Shown: positions 26,661 through 35,726 of the stretch, piece after piece
Numbering within the stretch: position 1 is the first letter of the stretch
How the letters are laid out: the number at the start of each line of letters is the position of its first letter
Assembly (NCBI GenBank): GCA_018711085.1
Contig: DVIR01000060.1
Span: 3,588 to 67,587 of the forward strand
Source: Faeciplasma gallinarum
GTDB taxonomy: Bacteria > Bacillota > Clostridia > Oscillospirales > Ruminococcaceae
Reading direction: 5' to 3'
DNA: 64,000 nucleotides
The notes under the pieces: generated by a model
What the model saw: the letters and a program-made list of their open reading frames with translations, nothing else
Told to the model about the DNA's origin: nothing
The model's database searches: none
Translations under genes and position numbers: made by a program

Positions 26661-28001
26661 TTATTTGTCAAGGTTTCTTACAGAGTCCTCGTAATCCTTA
26701 CGCAATTTGTCCTCCGCCTCGTCACGCAAAAACTTTCTTCTTGCGTATTCCGTCTCGCCAAGGTTTCCGGCGAGGTAGTTTTCCTCGTTTGTATATGCCG
26801 TGTTGTCAAGAAATGCATTGAGCGTGCGCTCGCGATCGTCGAGATTTCTGAGTTTTTTCTCGTACTCGTCACGGAGCTTTTTGCGCTCCTTCTCTTTTTC
26901 AAGCTCTTCTTCAAGCTGCTCCTCACGCAGCTCTTCTTCCTGCGCAAGCCTTTTTCTAAGCTCATCAAGGCGCTGTTTTTCATAAAACTTTTTATCCTCG
27001 ATTTCTCTTTCAAGAACCTCCTCACAGATGCTGTCTATCTGAGGGTCTTTCATGGAATCGGGGACGTTCGCATAAAAGTCAGTGCGGAATTTCATCGCTT
27101 CGATAAAGACAAAGTCAAAGTTTTTGCCGAGTCCGCGGTTTATCAAAACCTCGATCAACCTGTCTATGTCGGCCTTTGCAACGCCGTACTTTCCGTTTTT
27201 AACCCAGAACGCAAAGGCGTATATATGCAAGCTGTAGGCATACTTTATCCACTGCTTTTTGTAGTCCTTGTCGAACCAGTACTTGCCTCTTTTCAGCCTG
27301 TCCCACTTTTCGACGTCAAAGGGCTTGGGTCTGAACATTTCCCAGTTGTTGTCCTTAAATTCCCGATACATGCAGTCCGCAACATGCTGCACAAGCAGTC
27401 CTTCGGGTATGCTTGCCTTGGCATCATGAGCGTTATCGTATGCGGACGAATCGAACATCAGCTCCCATGCGATCTTATAGTCGTTCGGTATGGGATACTT
27501 TTTGCCGTCCGGACCTTCCATTTCAACCGTGTCATTTGTCATTGCGTAAATCGCCTTTTTCGTCTTATCCTTGGCAACGCCGCGCATGGACATCAAATAA
27601 GCGAAAATTACAATGTACACTACGATAAGTGCAATAACAAAAATCACATTGGCAGTGCCCGTATCAATAAACTCGGAGGGCGTCATAAACGTTCCGTCGC
27701 TTTTCATGAAAATATTGGTAAGGAATGTGACAAAGCATCCTACAGAGCCGAGCAGCAAATTTATGCGCCTTTGAATCTTTTCTCTTTCTGTGTCAAGCGG
27801 CTGAGGTATCGAAAACCACATGTTCACAGCCATTGCCACGGGCGTCACAAAAAAGCATGCGCCGGCCCAATACCACACCCAATTGAGCAGGCATGACAAG
27901 ACAAACAGCGCCGCCGAGAACACAAACCCGACGGTGCTATAGCCTGTGCCTTTCTTCTTATTAAAAATAGGGACAAATTTCTTTGAATTGTTTGCACTCA
28001 T
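26661..28001 (-). CDS. Unknown membrane protein with C-terminal coiled coil
   Basis: I do not recognise this 446-aa protein. Four hydrophobic segments lie in the first 170 residues, arranged as two pairs (about 22-70, then about 85-110 and 125-155). A soluble, aromatic-rich region follows (about 185-320, with WELMFDSSAYDN and KYWFDKDYKKQWIKYAYSL), then a strongly charged E/K/R coiled coil (about 320-420). The ATG at 28001 has only a weak GGGAG upstream. It lies 117 nt after folD, the gap holding a hairpin. Expression as the last gene of the M16-lgt-folD run is plausible. No enzymatic motif was seen. Confidence 0.75.
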   Translation of the reverse strand: MSANNSKKFVPIFNKKKGTGYSTVGFVFSAALFVLSCLLNWVWYWAGACFFVTPVAMAVNMWFSIPQPLDTEREKIQRRINLLLGSVGCFVTFLTNIFMKSDGTFMTPSEFIDTGTANVIFVIALIVVYIVIFAYLMSMRGVAKDKTKKAIYAMTNDTVEMEGPDGKKYPIPNDYKIAWELMFDSSAYDNAHDAKASIPEGLLVQHVADCMYREFKDNNWEMFRPKPFDVEKWDRLKRGKYWFDKDYKKQWIKYAYSLHIYAFAFWVKNGKYGVAKADIDRLIEVLINRGLGKNFDFVFIEAMKFRTDFYANVPDSMKDPQIDSICEEVLEREIEDKKFYEKQRLDELRKRLAQEEELREEQLEEELEKEKERKKLRDEYEKKLRNLDDRERTLNAFLDNTAYTNEENYLAGNLGETEYARRKFLRDEAEDKLRKDYEDSVRNLDK

Positions 28002-28043
28002 TTTTATACACTCCCGTATCCGCCGAAGATCACGCGGGTAATA

Positions 28044-28080
28044 CCGGCTGCGGGGCATGCATGCCCCATAGCCGTGCCGG
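28044..28080 (-). repeat. Long imperfect hairpin between folD and the unknown membrane gene
   Basis: The 16-bp perfect palindrome GGGGCATGCATGCCCC (28052-28067) is flanked by CCGGC and GCCGG arms. No T-run follows, so it looks like an mRNA structure or protein site rather than a terminator. It contains two overlapping copies of GCATGC. Confidence 0.6.
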
Positions 28081-28118
28081 AGAAAGAAGCAGCGCAGTGC
28101 TGCGATATTTACTTTATC

Positions 28119-28982
28119 TTATCTTGATACAGCTATCTTTGCGGCCGTGTAGGTGTTTCTCATGAGCATGGCTATAGTCATGGGTCCCACGCCGCCCGGA
28201 ACAGGGGTTATGTATCCCGCAACCTTTGAGACCTCGTCAAAGTCCACATCTCCACAGAGCTTGCCGCTTTCGTCTCTGTCCATTCCGACATCTATAACTA
28301 CTGCTCCCGGCTTGACCATGTCAGCCTTTATCATCTTTGCCTTTCCGGTTGCGACGACGAGTATATCCGCCTCAAGGCATTCTTTTTTGAGGTCTGCGGT
28401 CTTTGAGTGGCATATTGTCACCGTGCCGTTAGCGTGCAGCAAAAGCATTGCCATCGGCTTGCCGACGATATTGCTTCTTCCCACTACAACGCATTTCTTT
28501 CCCGCAATCTCCACGCCCGTTGACTTGATAAGCTCCATGATTCCCGCAGGGGTGCATGGCAAGAAATTATAGTCGCCCGTCATTATCCTGCCCACGTTTA
28601 TCGGGTGGAATGCATCCACATCCTTGAGCGGGGATATGGTTTCGATTACCGACTTCTCGTCTATGTGCTTTGGCAAGGGCAGCTGGCAGAGTATGCCGTG
28701 AACCGCGGGGTCTCTGTTGAGCTTTTCTATAAGCTCCTTGAGAACAACCTCCGGCGTCTCATCCGGCATCAGGTATTCAAACGACTGAAATCCCACGTCC
28801 TCGCATGCTTTTTTCTTGTTTCTTACGTATATCTTCGATGCGGGATCCTCGCCTACAAGTATTACCGCAAGTCCCGGCTTTACGCCGGTCTTTGTTATGA
28901 ACCCCTTTGTGTCCTGCTTTATCTGTTCACGTATGCTTGCCGAAATTGCTTTTCCGTCAATTATTTTTGCTGTGTTCGCCAT
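28119..28982 (-). CDS. folD: Bifunctional methylenetetrahydrofolate dehydrogenase/cyclohydrolase
   Basis: Interconverts 5,10-methylene-THF and 10-formyl-THF for purine, formyl-Met and one-carbon metabolism. The 287-aa protein has the catalytic Tyr/Lys pair in YVRNKKK (52-58), the GRSNIVGKPMAMLL nucleotide-binding region and the closing PGGVGPMTIAML motif. The start is ATG at 28982 with AGGAGG 6 nt upstream; an ATG 18 nt earlier lacks spacing. Follows lgt by 81 nt. Confidence 0.97.
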   Translation of the reverse strand: MANTAKIIDGKAISASIREQIKQDTKGFITKTGVKPGLAVILVGEDPASKIYVRNKKKACEDVGFQSFEYLMPDETPEVVLKELIEKLNRDPAVHGILCQLPLPKHIDEKSVIETISPLKDVDAFHPINVGRIMTGDYNFLPCTPAGIMELIKSTGVEIAGKKCVVVGRSNIVGKPMAMLLLHANGTVTICHSKTADLKKECLEADILVVATGKAKMIKADMVKPGAVVIDVGMDRDESGKLCGDVDFDEVSKVAGYITPVPGGVGPMTIAMLMRNTYTAAKIAVSR

Positions 28983-29019
28983 ATTTCTCCTCCTAAACAT
29001 TCCCTATATACAGCACATG

Positions 29020-29042
29020 GCTGCCGGCAATTTTCCGGCAGC
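29020..29042 (-). terminator. Hairpin downstream of lgt
   Basis: Stem GCTGCCGG / CCGGCAGC with a short loop, 21 nt past the lgt stop. There is no T-run, so it may be a 3'-end stabiliser or weak terminator within the operon. Confidence 0.45.
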
Positions 29043-29063
29043 GTCCGCGCTTGGTGTACTTAA

Positions 29064-30359
29064 TTATTTGTCTGTTTTCGTGTCGTTTTCCTCGTCTGAA
29101 TCGGCGGCCTTCTTTGGCTCTTCGGCATAGGAATCTGAAGAATCGGGTGCGTTTTTCTGCTCAGAGCCGCTGTTTTCTTCCTCGGCATCCTCAGTATCCG
29201 AAGAGTCCTCCGCGTCCGCGCTTTCCGTTTCGGCATCCGAAGGCGTTTCCTCGCCCGAGCTTTCATTCACATTCTCGCCCTCTGCATCCGCGGCAAGTAT
29301 ATGCTCCTCAACCTCGTCATCTGCGTTCTTTCCGCGCTTTCTGCGGGATTTGAGGTTCTTTTCATCGTACAGCCGCAGCAGTTCCTTTGACTCGTCGGTG
29401 GCGTAGTAGAACGTGTAGCCCTTTTTCTTGACCGTCACATACATATATATCAGCAATGCGGCGGCAAATATTACACAGGTTCCCGCTACGAGCTGAGAAA
29501 CCTTCAGCTTGAGAGTTTCGGTGTTCACAAGGTACAGGCTGTCCGTTCTCAGTCCCTCTATCCAGAACCTTCCCAGTCCGTACCATCCTATATACAGCAG
29601 GAATATCTCTCCGTCAAACTTGCGGTGCTTTGAATAGAAGTGAAGCGCCAGGAATCCCACAAGGCACCACAGCGATTCATACAAAAAGCACGGGTGCGCT
29701 ATCATATCGAGTGCGCGGTTTGCTATGACGCTGACGTTTTCGGGGTAGTAGAAGAAGTACAGCTCGTTTAAGATATCCTTTGAAACCATGCCCCACGGGA
29801 GCGAGGTCTTTGAGCCGAACGCCTCCTGATTGAAGAAGTTGCCCCAGCGTCCTATGCACTGGCCTATCAAAAATCCGAGTCCGGCAAGGTCAAGCAGCGG
29901 CGCGATTTTGACTTTTCGTATCTTTGCAACCAAAAGTCCGAATATCAGTGCGCCTATTACGCCGCCGTAAATTGCAAGTCCGCCGTCACGTATGCTCAGA
30001 GCAGCCCACAAATCAAACGTTCCCTCATCGGTGAGGTACTTGTCAAGGCTGAATACTACGTAGTACGCTCTTGCTCCGATTATTCCGCCTATGAAGCCCG
30101 CAAGAACCGTATCGGTAAATCTGTCCGGCTCCAAACCGAACTTTCTGACTCTTCTGTACGCATATATCATCGCCAGAACCATGCCCAAAGCTATGAGAAA
30201 ACCGTACCAGTAAATCTCAAGGTTCAAGCCGGGTATTGTGAACATGACGTTGTCTATCTTGATTCCGTTCTCGAAAAGTCCGCTGTTGGGGAAGTATATC
30301 ACCCCTCCGTCGCTGTCTAAAAGCTCACGAACGAAATCCGCTGTCATGGATAATAGCAT
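29064..30359 (-). CDS. lgt: Prolipoprotein diacylglyceryl transferase with long acidic tail
   Basis: Membrane enzyme that transfers diacylglycerol from phosphatidylglycerol to the lipobox cysteine of prolipoproteins, first step of lipoprotein maturation. Family motifs are present: RDGGLAIYGGVIGA (124-137) and the signature GRWGNFFNQEAFG (170-182). The HGGL-type motif has Tyr where E. coli has His103, which I recall in other clostridial Lgt proteins. After the last helix (about 305) an unusual tail of about 90 residues (345-431) is almost entirely Glu/Asp/Ser/Ala; typical Lgt is about 280 aa. Lipoprotein substrates in this window include 35727-36458 and 51037-51336. Part of the run starting at the M16 pair. 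Confidence 0.95.
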   Translation of the reverse strand: MLLSMTADFVRELLDSDGGVIYFPNSGLFENGIKIDNVMFTIPGLNLEIYWYGFLIALGMVLAMIYAYRRVRKFGLEPDRFTDTVLAGFIGGIIGARAYYVVFSLDKYLTDEGTFDLWAALSIRDGGLAIYGGVIGALIFGLLVAKIRKVKIAPLLDLAGLGFLIGQCIGRWGNFFNQEAFGSKTSLPWGMVSKDILNELYFFYYPENVSVIANRALDMIAHPCFLYESLWCLVGFLALHFYSKHRKFDGEIFLLYIGWYGLGRFWIEGLRTDSLYLVNTETLKLKVSQLVAGTCVIFAAALLIYMYVTVKKKGYTFYYATDESKELLRLYDEKNLKSRRKRGKNADDEVEEHILAADAEGENVNESSGEETPSDAETESADAEDSSDTEDAEEENSGSEQKNAPDSSDSYAEEPKKAADSDEENDTKTDK

Positions 30360-30399
30360 TTTTTATTCCGCCCTTTCGTCGTTAAAATATCGGGTGTTA

Positions 30400-31686
30400 T
30401 CACTGCTGTGCAGGCTCCACTATTGAAAGGGAGGAGTTTTCCTGACAAAGCAGCTCGTCTATCGCCCCCATAACATCCTCGTACTTTAAGGACGCAAGGG
30501 TTTCTATTGCATCAAACGGCTGTGCCGAGTTGATGTATGAGTCAAGCATCAGCGATGCGCAGCTTTCTACGTTTGCAAAAGCTCTTATCGCAGAGGCGTA
30601 CCTCGATTTCTTCATATCGTTAAAGTCCTCGCAGCTTATGCCCTCTCGCTTCACTCTTTTTATCTCTTCGTTTATAAGCTCTCTGAGCTTGACGGGGTCT
30701 TTTGACTCTCCTTCTATTATGTTTACGAAGAACCCTTCGCCGTCTATCGTCTCTGAGCCGAACGTGGAGTTTATGAGTCCCGCCTCGAGGTTCTTCTTAT
30801 AAAACTCCGATGTCGGGCCGAATATGAGATCCATCAAAAACGCGCTCTCATACTCTTTCTTTATCATTTGTGCGCCTATGCAGGGAGATGCCTTAAATCC
30901 CACGGCGAAAATCGGGACGCCTACAGGCATTTTGCAAACGCATTCGCTTTGTGCGACGCCTGACGGCTCGTCGGGGAAAATTGACCTTAGCTCGAAGTCC
31001 TCGCAGGGCTTTAAGAGCTTATCCGCGACCTCCAAAACATCGTCAACCTTGCAGTTTCCCGCAACCGACAGCACCATATTGTGAAGATTATAAAACGTGT
31101 TGTAGCAGCGGTACAACAGATCCGCATCGATTTTTGCAATCGACTCCACCGTTCCCGCTATGTCTATTCTTATCGGGTGCTTGTAGTACACCGCCTTGAG
31201 CAGGTTGAAGAGCACTGCGCGATAGGGGTTGTCCTCGCACATTTTTATTTCCTGTCCGATTATGCCCTGCTCCTTGTCAACAGTCGCCTGAGTGAAATAC
31301 GGCTTTTGCACAAAGTCCAAAAGTATCGACAGCGACTCCTTGAAGTTAGACGTGCAGCTGAACAGATACGCTGTCTTATTAAAGGATGTGTATGCGTTTC
31401 CGCTTGCTCCCGTCCTGGCATACAGCTCAAACACATCGCAGTCCTCGTTTTCAAAGAGCTTATGCTCCAAAAAGTGCGCTATGCCTTCCGGAACGGTGAC
31501 ATAATCGGCGTCCTTCTTTGTCTTAAAGGTGGTGTTTACAGAGCCGTATTTTGTTCCGAACAGGGCGTATGCCGTGTTGTATCCCTCCATCTCCATGACG
31601 TATATGGACAGTCCGGAGGGATGCTTGATGTAATAATACTTCTCGCCTGTTCTTTCGTTTACGACAAGCTGTTTTTCATAATTCAT
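30400..31686 (-). CDS. M16 zinc peptidase, YmfH-like
   Basis: M16 (insulinase/pitrilysin) family protein of 428 aa with the inverted zinc motif HFLEH (71-75) and an N-terminal half plus an inactive C-terminal half. Paired with the adjacent M16-like protein (31688-32956), whose stop is one base before this ATG, it matches the ymfF-ymfH gene pair of Bacillota, thought to form a heterodimeric peptidase. The natural substrate is unknown; related pairs mature secreted peptides. It leads into lgt with a 40-nt gap. Confidence 0.88.
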   Translation of the reverse strand: MNYEKQLVVNERTGEKYYYIKHPSGLSIYVMEMEGYNTAYALFGTKYGSVNTTFKTKKDADYVTVPEGIAHFLEHKLFENEDCDVFELYARTGASGNAYTSFNKTAYLFSCTSNFKESLSILLDFVQKPYFTQATVDKEQGIIGQEIKMCEDNPYRAVLFNLLKAVYYKHPIRIDIAGTVESIAKIDADLLYRCYNTFYNLHNMVLSVAGNCKVDDVLEVADKLLKPCEDFELRSIFPDEPSGVAQSECVCKMPVGVPIFAVGFKASPCIGAQMIKKEYESAFLMDLIFGPTSEFYKKNLEAGLINSTFGSETIDGEGFFVNIIEGESKDPVKLRELINEEIKRVKREGISCEDFNDMKKSRYASAIRAFANVESCASLMLDSYINSAQPFDAIETLASLKYEDVMGAIDELLCQENSSLSIVEPAQQ

Positions 31687-31687
31687 A

Positions 31688-32956
31688 TTACTGCTCTCCT
31701 ATGTTCCTGAGTACAAATACCGTGTCAAGCTTCATCTGTGCGGCAAGCTGTATCACCTGCTCGCGTGTGACCTCGCAAAGCTTTTCGGCATACTCCTGCG
31801 GCGTCAGAATTTCATTTCTTTGATTGCACCTGAAGTACCACAGATCTATCGATGAAATTCTGTCCTCGCTCGAGCTGTATGCATTTGCAAGGTATAGCTT
31901 GGCGTTTGCAAGCTCGTCGTCAGTGAACTCTCCGTTTGCTATCAAAGAAAGCTGGTGGATTATCTCGTCTTTTGCCTTATCTATGTTGTCGAACTCCACT
32001 GCGCTGACTACGAACATCGTTCCCTTTGTCTCGGAGTAAATTGACTGGCAGAAGTAGCAAAGGCTCATCTTTTCCCTCACGTTTGCAAAGAGCTTTGAAA
32101 AAGTCGAGCCGCCGTAAACGCAGGACATTACCTGCGCCACACGCAGATCATGCGTCTTTGGCTTAAAGGCGAGAACAAGGTTTGCCTGAGAAACGTCCAT
32201 TTTCTCCTCGGCGTATGCGGTGTCGGCCTTTACAGCGCTGTAATCGAAGTATTTCGGGTCGGCAAAGCTTGTCCTTGCGGTGTCGAACGCATGGCTGAGA
32301 AGCTTTTCCGCCTCGTCAAAGTCGCCATGTCCGCAAAGGGATATTTCAACCTTTGCCTCCGACAGGAGCTTTTTATAGACCTCGTATGCCTTTTGCGGGG
32401 TGACGGATTCAACCTCTTCCCTGCTGCCGTAATGCTTTGACGCACTCGGCTCGCCCTCATAGACGGTCTTGAACGCCTCGCTGAGAGCGTAGGAAACCTT
32501 GTCGTTTATCTCTGCATCTATGGAGTCTAAAAAATCCTTTCTTCTCATCTCAAACTCCGCCGCGGCAAAGCCTCCGTTTTCAAGTGCGGGGCGGAATATG
32601 CAGCCCAAAAGTATCTGCGATGCCGGCTCGGCTATTTTGTCGCCGTCCAGAGCATACACGTCCGAAAGGTAATCTATGCACACTGTCACCTCGTACATTC
32701 CGCCGATCTGAGAGGCAGAACCGGTGACAGTTGTTCCGTAAAGCGCATTCAGTTTCTTGTTAAGGAGCGTTCCTGTCGGGTAATCCTCGCTTGAGGATGT
32801 GATCACTGACGGGATAAGTGCAAGTGCAGCCGCGTCTTCTCTTTTATATTCGGTCAGGAACCTGACGTAGACCGAGTTAGTTTTGAACTTGGAATCGGCT
32901 ATTTTCGATATTGCGACTCCTCCGCCTAACTCTGTCCTCTTATATGCTGTTTGCAA
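31688..32956 (-). CDS. M16 peptidase-like protein without zinc site, YmfF-like
   Basis: M16-fold protein of 422 aa. The region that carries HxxEH in active members reads VITSSSEDYPTGTLLNKKLN, so it lacks the zinc ligands and is probably the structural partner of the neighbouring active subunit. The start is TTG at 32956, with GAGGTG 7 nt upstream; no ATG nearby is better. The promoter at 32989-33017 makes it the first gene of the run to lgt and folD. Confidence 0.85.
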   Translation of the reverse strand: MQTAYKRTELGGGVAISKIADSKFKTNSVYVRFLTEYKREDAAALALIPSVITSSSEDYPTGTLLNKKLNALYGTTVTGSASQIGGMYEVTVCIDYLSDVYALDGDKIAEPASQILLGCIFRPALENGGFAAAEFEMRRKDFLDSIDAEINDKVSYALSEAFKTVYEGEPSASKHYGSREEVESVTPQKAYEVYKKLLSEAKVEISLCGHGDFDEAEKLLSHAFDTARTSFADPKYFDYSAVKADTAYAEEKMDVSQANLVLAFKPKTHDLRVAQVMSCVYGGSTFSKLFANVREKMSLCYFCQSIYSETKGTMFVVSAVEFDNIDKAKDEIIHQLSLIANGEFTDDELANAKLYLANAYSSSEDRISSIDLWYFRCNQRNEILTPQEYAEKLCEVTREQVIQLAAQMKLDTVFVLRNIGEQ

Positions 32957-32988
32957 TAGGACTCACCTCATTAGAAATAGATATTTGT

Positions 32989-33017
32989 ATTCTACCACAG
33001 CATGCCGATTTATGCAA
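32989..33017 (-). promoter_or_regulatory. Predicted promoter of the M16-lgt-folD run
   Basis: Minus-strand -35 TTGCAT (33012-33017), 17-bp spacer, -10 TAGAAT (32989-32994), 32 bases before the TTG start. Confidence 0.65.
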
Positions 33018-33048
33018 GTGTCCGCAAGAGTTGTCCGCAATAAAAAGC

Positions 33049-33085
33049 AAAAACCCGTTCCCGCGCAAAATACGCAGAAACGGGC
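33049..33085 (-). terminator. Rho-independent terminator of the antiporter gene
   Basis: Minus-strand stem AGCCCGTT / AACGGGTT closing a 19-base loop with further GCG/CGC pairing, then TTTTTGC; 28 nt past the stop. Confidence 0.8.
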
Positions 33086-33113
33086 TAGCATCATTATTTA
33101 AAACACTCCGCAA

Positions 33114-34349
33114 TTAAGTGTTTGCGTTTGCCTGACTGTCAGGCGCAACCGGAGGGTTGTGACCTGCGAGCGCAGCCTTTTTGTCATCATGCCTAAACAA
33201 AATCTTGAGCACTATAGGCGTTGCGAGCGACGATACGAGTATCAAAAGTATTACCGCCGTGAAGAACCTGTCATCGAGCAGTCCCGCGCCAAGTCCCTTT
33301 TGCGCAACTATCAGTGCGACCTCGCCTCTTGTCATCATGCCGACGCCGACTTTAAGCGAGTCGCCCCAGCTGAGCTTGAACGCCTTTGCCATAAGTCCGC
33401 AGCCGATGATCTTTGCCACAAGTCCCACAAGCACGAAGCATATCGAGAAGAGTATAAGCTGAGAGTCTATGTTGTCAAAGCTCGACTTGATACCGATGCT
33501 TGCAAAGAATATCGGGCCGAAGAACAGGTAGGAGCTTACATCCACCTTTTCGTTGATATACTTTGAATCCTGGAGGTTGCAAAGGATTATACCGGCAACG
33601 TATGCTCCGGTGATGTCCGCAACTCCGAAGTACTTATCAGCTATGTACGCCATTGCAAGGCAGAGGGCAAAGCCGAGTATCGGTATTCTTCTGTGATGAG
33701 GGGCGCGCTTGTCGAGGAATTTGAACACATAGTAGATTGCAACACCCACAACAGCGCAGAACACAAGGTATAAAAGCGTCTTGAGCGTAACGGCAAGCAC
33801 TCCGCCGCTATCTGAGTTGTCGGCGCCGCTTATACCTATGACGAACGTCAAAACAATTATTCCTATTACATCGTCTATTACAGCCGCTCCGGTTATGATG
33901 GTTCCTATTCGTCCCTCAAGCTTTCCCAACTCCTTAAGAACCTCAACCGTAATGCTTACGCTTGTTGCGGTTAAAATAGTGCCGATGAACAAAGCCTTAT
34001 AAAATCCTTCCGTTCCTATGGCAGAGAATCCGTAGAAGCAGGAGTACAAAAGAGTTCCTCCAACCAACGGCACAAACACTCCCGCGCACGCCACTAAAAG
34101 CGCAACCGGTCCGGATTTGATAAGCTCCTTGAGGTTTGTGGTGAGTCCCGCCATGAACATCAGCATGACCACGCCGATTTCCGCAAAAATACTGAGTTCA
34201 TCCGACTCCGTAACCCAGCCGAGCAGCGGACCTATCAAAAGTCCCGCTATGATCTCTCCTACCACCTGAGGAGCGCCGAATTTCTTGGCAACCAGTCCCA
34301 GTACCTTGGCGGAAATAAGTATGATCGCTAAATCGCGAAATATCTCCAT
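33114..34349 (-). CDS. Cation:proton antiporter, CPA2 (NapA/KefB-type)
   Basis: Membrane antiporter of 411 aa with about 12-13 helices. The paired-aspartate motif VIDDVIGIIVL on the discontinuous helix marks the CPA2 NapA-like group, which exchanges sodium or potassium for protons; no C-terminal TrkA-N domain is present, so it is not a full KefB. The ATG at 34349 is favoured by AAGGTGG 5 nt upstream over the in-frame GTG 9 nt earlier. Single gene with its own promoter and terminator, divergent from the FkbM gene. Confidence 0.88.
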   Translation of the reverse strand: MEIFRDLAIILISAKVLGLVAKKFGAPQVVGEIIAGLLIGPLLGWVTESDELSIFAEIGVVMLMFMAGLTTNLKELIKSGPVALLVACAGVFVPLVGGTLLYSCFYGFSAIGTEGFYKALFIGTILTATSVSITVEVLKELGKLEGRIGTIITGAAVIDDVIGIIVLTFVIGISGADNSDSGGVLAVTLKTLLYLVFCAVVGVAIYYVFKFLDKRAPHHRRIPILGFALCLAMAYIADKYFGVADITGAYVAGIILCNLQDSKYINEKVDVSSYLFFGPIFFASIGIKSSFDNIDSQLILFSICFVLVGLVAKIIGCGLMAKAFKLSWGDSLKVGVGMMTRGEVALIVAQKGLGAGLLDDRFFTAVILLILVSSLATPIVLKILFRHDDKKAALAGHNPPVAPDSQANANT

Positions 34350-34389
34350 TGATTCCACCTTCTATACATACAAGTTTTCTATGCTACTT

Positions 34390-34417
34390 ATTATACACCG
34401 GTTTTTTCAGTTTTCAA
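34390..34417 (-). promoter_or_regulatory. Predicted promoter of the antiporter gene
   Basis: Minus-strand -35 TTGAAA (34412-34417), 16-bp spacer, perfect -10 TATAAT (34390-34395), 41 bases before the start. Confidence 0.7.
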
Positions 34418-34435
34418 GAAGGGAAAATAAATCAG

Positions 34436-34464
34436 TTGATTTGCAACAAAAAACTTAATATAAT
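34436..34464 (+). promoter_or_regulatory. Predicted promoter of the FkbM methyltransferase gene
   Basis: -35 TTGATT (34436-34441), 17-bp spacer, perfect -10 TATAAT (34459-34464), divergent from the antiporter promoter. Confidence 0.7.
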
Positions 34465-34507
34465 GTAGATAATTATTATCTATTAGAAAGGCAGAGCGGA
34501 ACAAATT

Positions 34508-35599
34508 GTGTTTAGTTTAGAGTATTTTAATTCGCTTACACCATATGTTGAGCTGCTTAAAGACAGCAAGCTTCCGATATTCGTATGGGGAATGGGCGAC
34601 GGGTGCATAAAGCTTTTTGACGTGTTTGACAGGTACGGCATACCCTGTGCAGGGATATTTGCAAGCGACGAATTTGTGCGGGACAAAACCTTTTTGGGTC
34701 ACAGGATTCACAGCCTGTCCGAAATAGAAAGCCGAATCGACGACTTTATAATAGTTCTCGCTTTCGGCGCGGGGTACAAATCCCTGATAGACAAAATCGA
34801 CGGCGTTGCAAAGCGGCACAAGCTGATTGTGCCGGACATGCCGGTTGTCGGCGGCGGACTGTTTACAAAGGAATACCTGCGTGAAAACTTCGACAGCCTT
34901 TTAAGAGTGTATAACCTTCTTTCGGACGAGCGCTCCCGCACATGCTTTGAAAAGCTGATCGAGTACAGGATAACCGGAGAAATATCCTGCCTCAAAAGCT
35001 GTGAAAGCGACCCGAGCGAAGCTGTCGGCATACTTTCTTTCGGCAGCGATGAGACATACGCCGACCTCGGCGCATATACCGGCGACACCGTAGCGGAGTT
35101 TGTCGATGCAGTGTCGGGAAAGTACCGCCGCATATACGCATTCGAGCCGAACGCAAGAAACTTCAGAAAGCTGAAGGAAAACACCGCGCACCTTGACAAT
35201 GTCGAGGCGATAAACGCTGCGGCAGGCGATGAAAACCGCATGATAACCGTGTCGGCAGGCGGAGGAAGGATGTCCCGTCGGGCGGACAAGGGCGTGCAGA
35301 TAATGCAGCTGACGCTGGACAGCGTGCTGAACGGGGACAAATGTTCCTACATAAAATATGATGTAGAGGGTGCGGAAATGTCTGCCGTGTGCGGCTCGGA
35401 AAAAACTATACTTGAGCGCCGCCCGAAGCTTTGCATAGCGCTGTATCACAGGGTTGCGGATATATTTGAAATACCTCTTAAAATACACGAGCTGTGTCCT
35501 GAGTACAGCTTGTACATCAGGCATTTTCCCTACTATCCCGCATGGGACACAAACCTTTATGCCGTTTTGAAACAGCCGCGTAACAGCATCGTCACCTGA
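34508..35599 (+). CDS. FkbM-family SAM-dependent methyltransferase
   Basis: The C-terminal half (about 175-363) is an FkbM-type methyltransferase with the SAM-binding strand YADLGAYTGDTVAEF, the acidic EPNARNFRKL motif and the family block YIKYDVEGAEMSAV. The N-terminal part (about 20-130) looks like a separate Rossmann-like nucleotide-binding region (FVWGMGDGCIKLFDVFDRYG), as seen in some sugar-modifying enzymes. FkbM enzymes O-methylate sugars, polyketides or other acceptors; the acceptor here is unknown and no biosynthetic cluster surrounds it. The start is GTG at 34508 with only a weak purine-rich site, so a slightly different start is possible. Confidence 0.85.
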   Translation: MFSLEYFNSLTPYVELLKDSKLPIFVWGMGDGCIKLFDVFDRYGIPCAGIFASDEFVRDKTFLGHRIHSLSEIESRIDDFIIVLAFGAGYKSLIDKIDGVAKRHKLIVPDMPVVGGGLFTKEYLRENFDSLLRVYNLLSDERSRTCFEKLIEYRITGEISCLKSCESDPSEAVGILSFGSDETYADLGAYTGDTVAEFVDAVSGKYRRIYAFEPNARNFRKLKENTAHLDNVEAINAAAGDENRMITVSAGGGRMSRRADKGVQIMQLTLDSVLNGDKCSYIKYDVEGAEMSAVCGSEKTILERRPKLCIALYHRVADIFEIPLKIHELCPEYSLYIRHFPYYPAWDTNLYAVLKQPRNSIVT

Positions 35600-35646
35600 A
35601 AGTACAGCTTGTAACCAACTTGTCATCTATTGTAATTGCTTTGTTC

Positions 35647-35674
35647 TTGATTACCATGTGGGTTGTGGTACAAT
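35647..35674 (+). promoter_or_regulatory. Predicted promoter of the NlpC-like lipoprotein gene
   Basis: -35 TTGATT (35647-35652), 16-bp spacer, -10 TACAAT (35669-35674), about 52 bases before the ATG. Confidence 0.6.
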
Positions 35675-35726
35675 GTAGATGTAGACAAGAGTACAAAACG
35701 TACACGACAAGAACGAGGTGACAACG

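Noticed and set aside
34901..35626. Leftward readings of about 210-241 codons
   Set aside because: Antisense to the FkbM methyltransferase gene, which has recognisable SAM-binding motifs.
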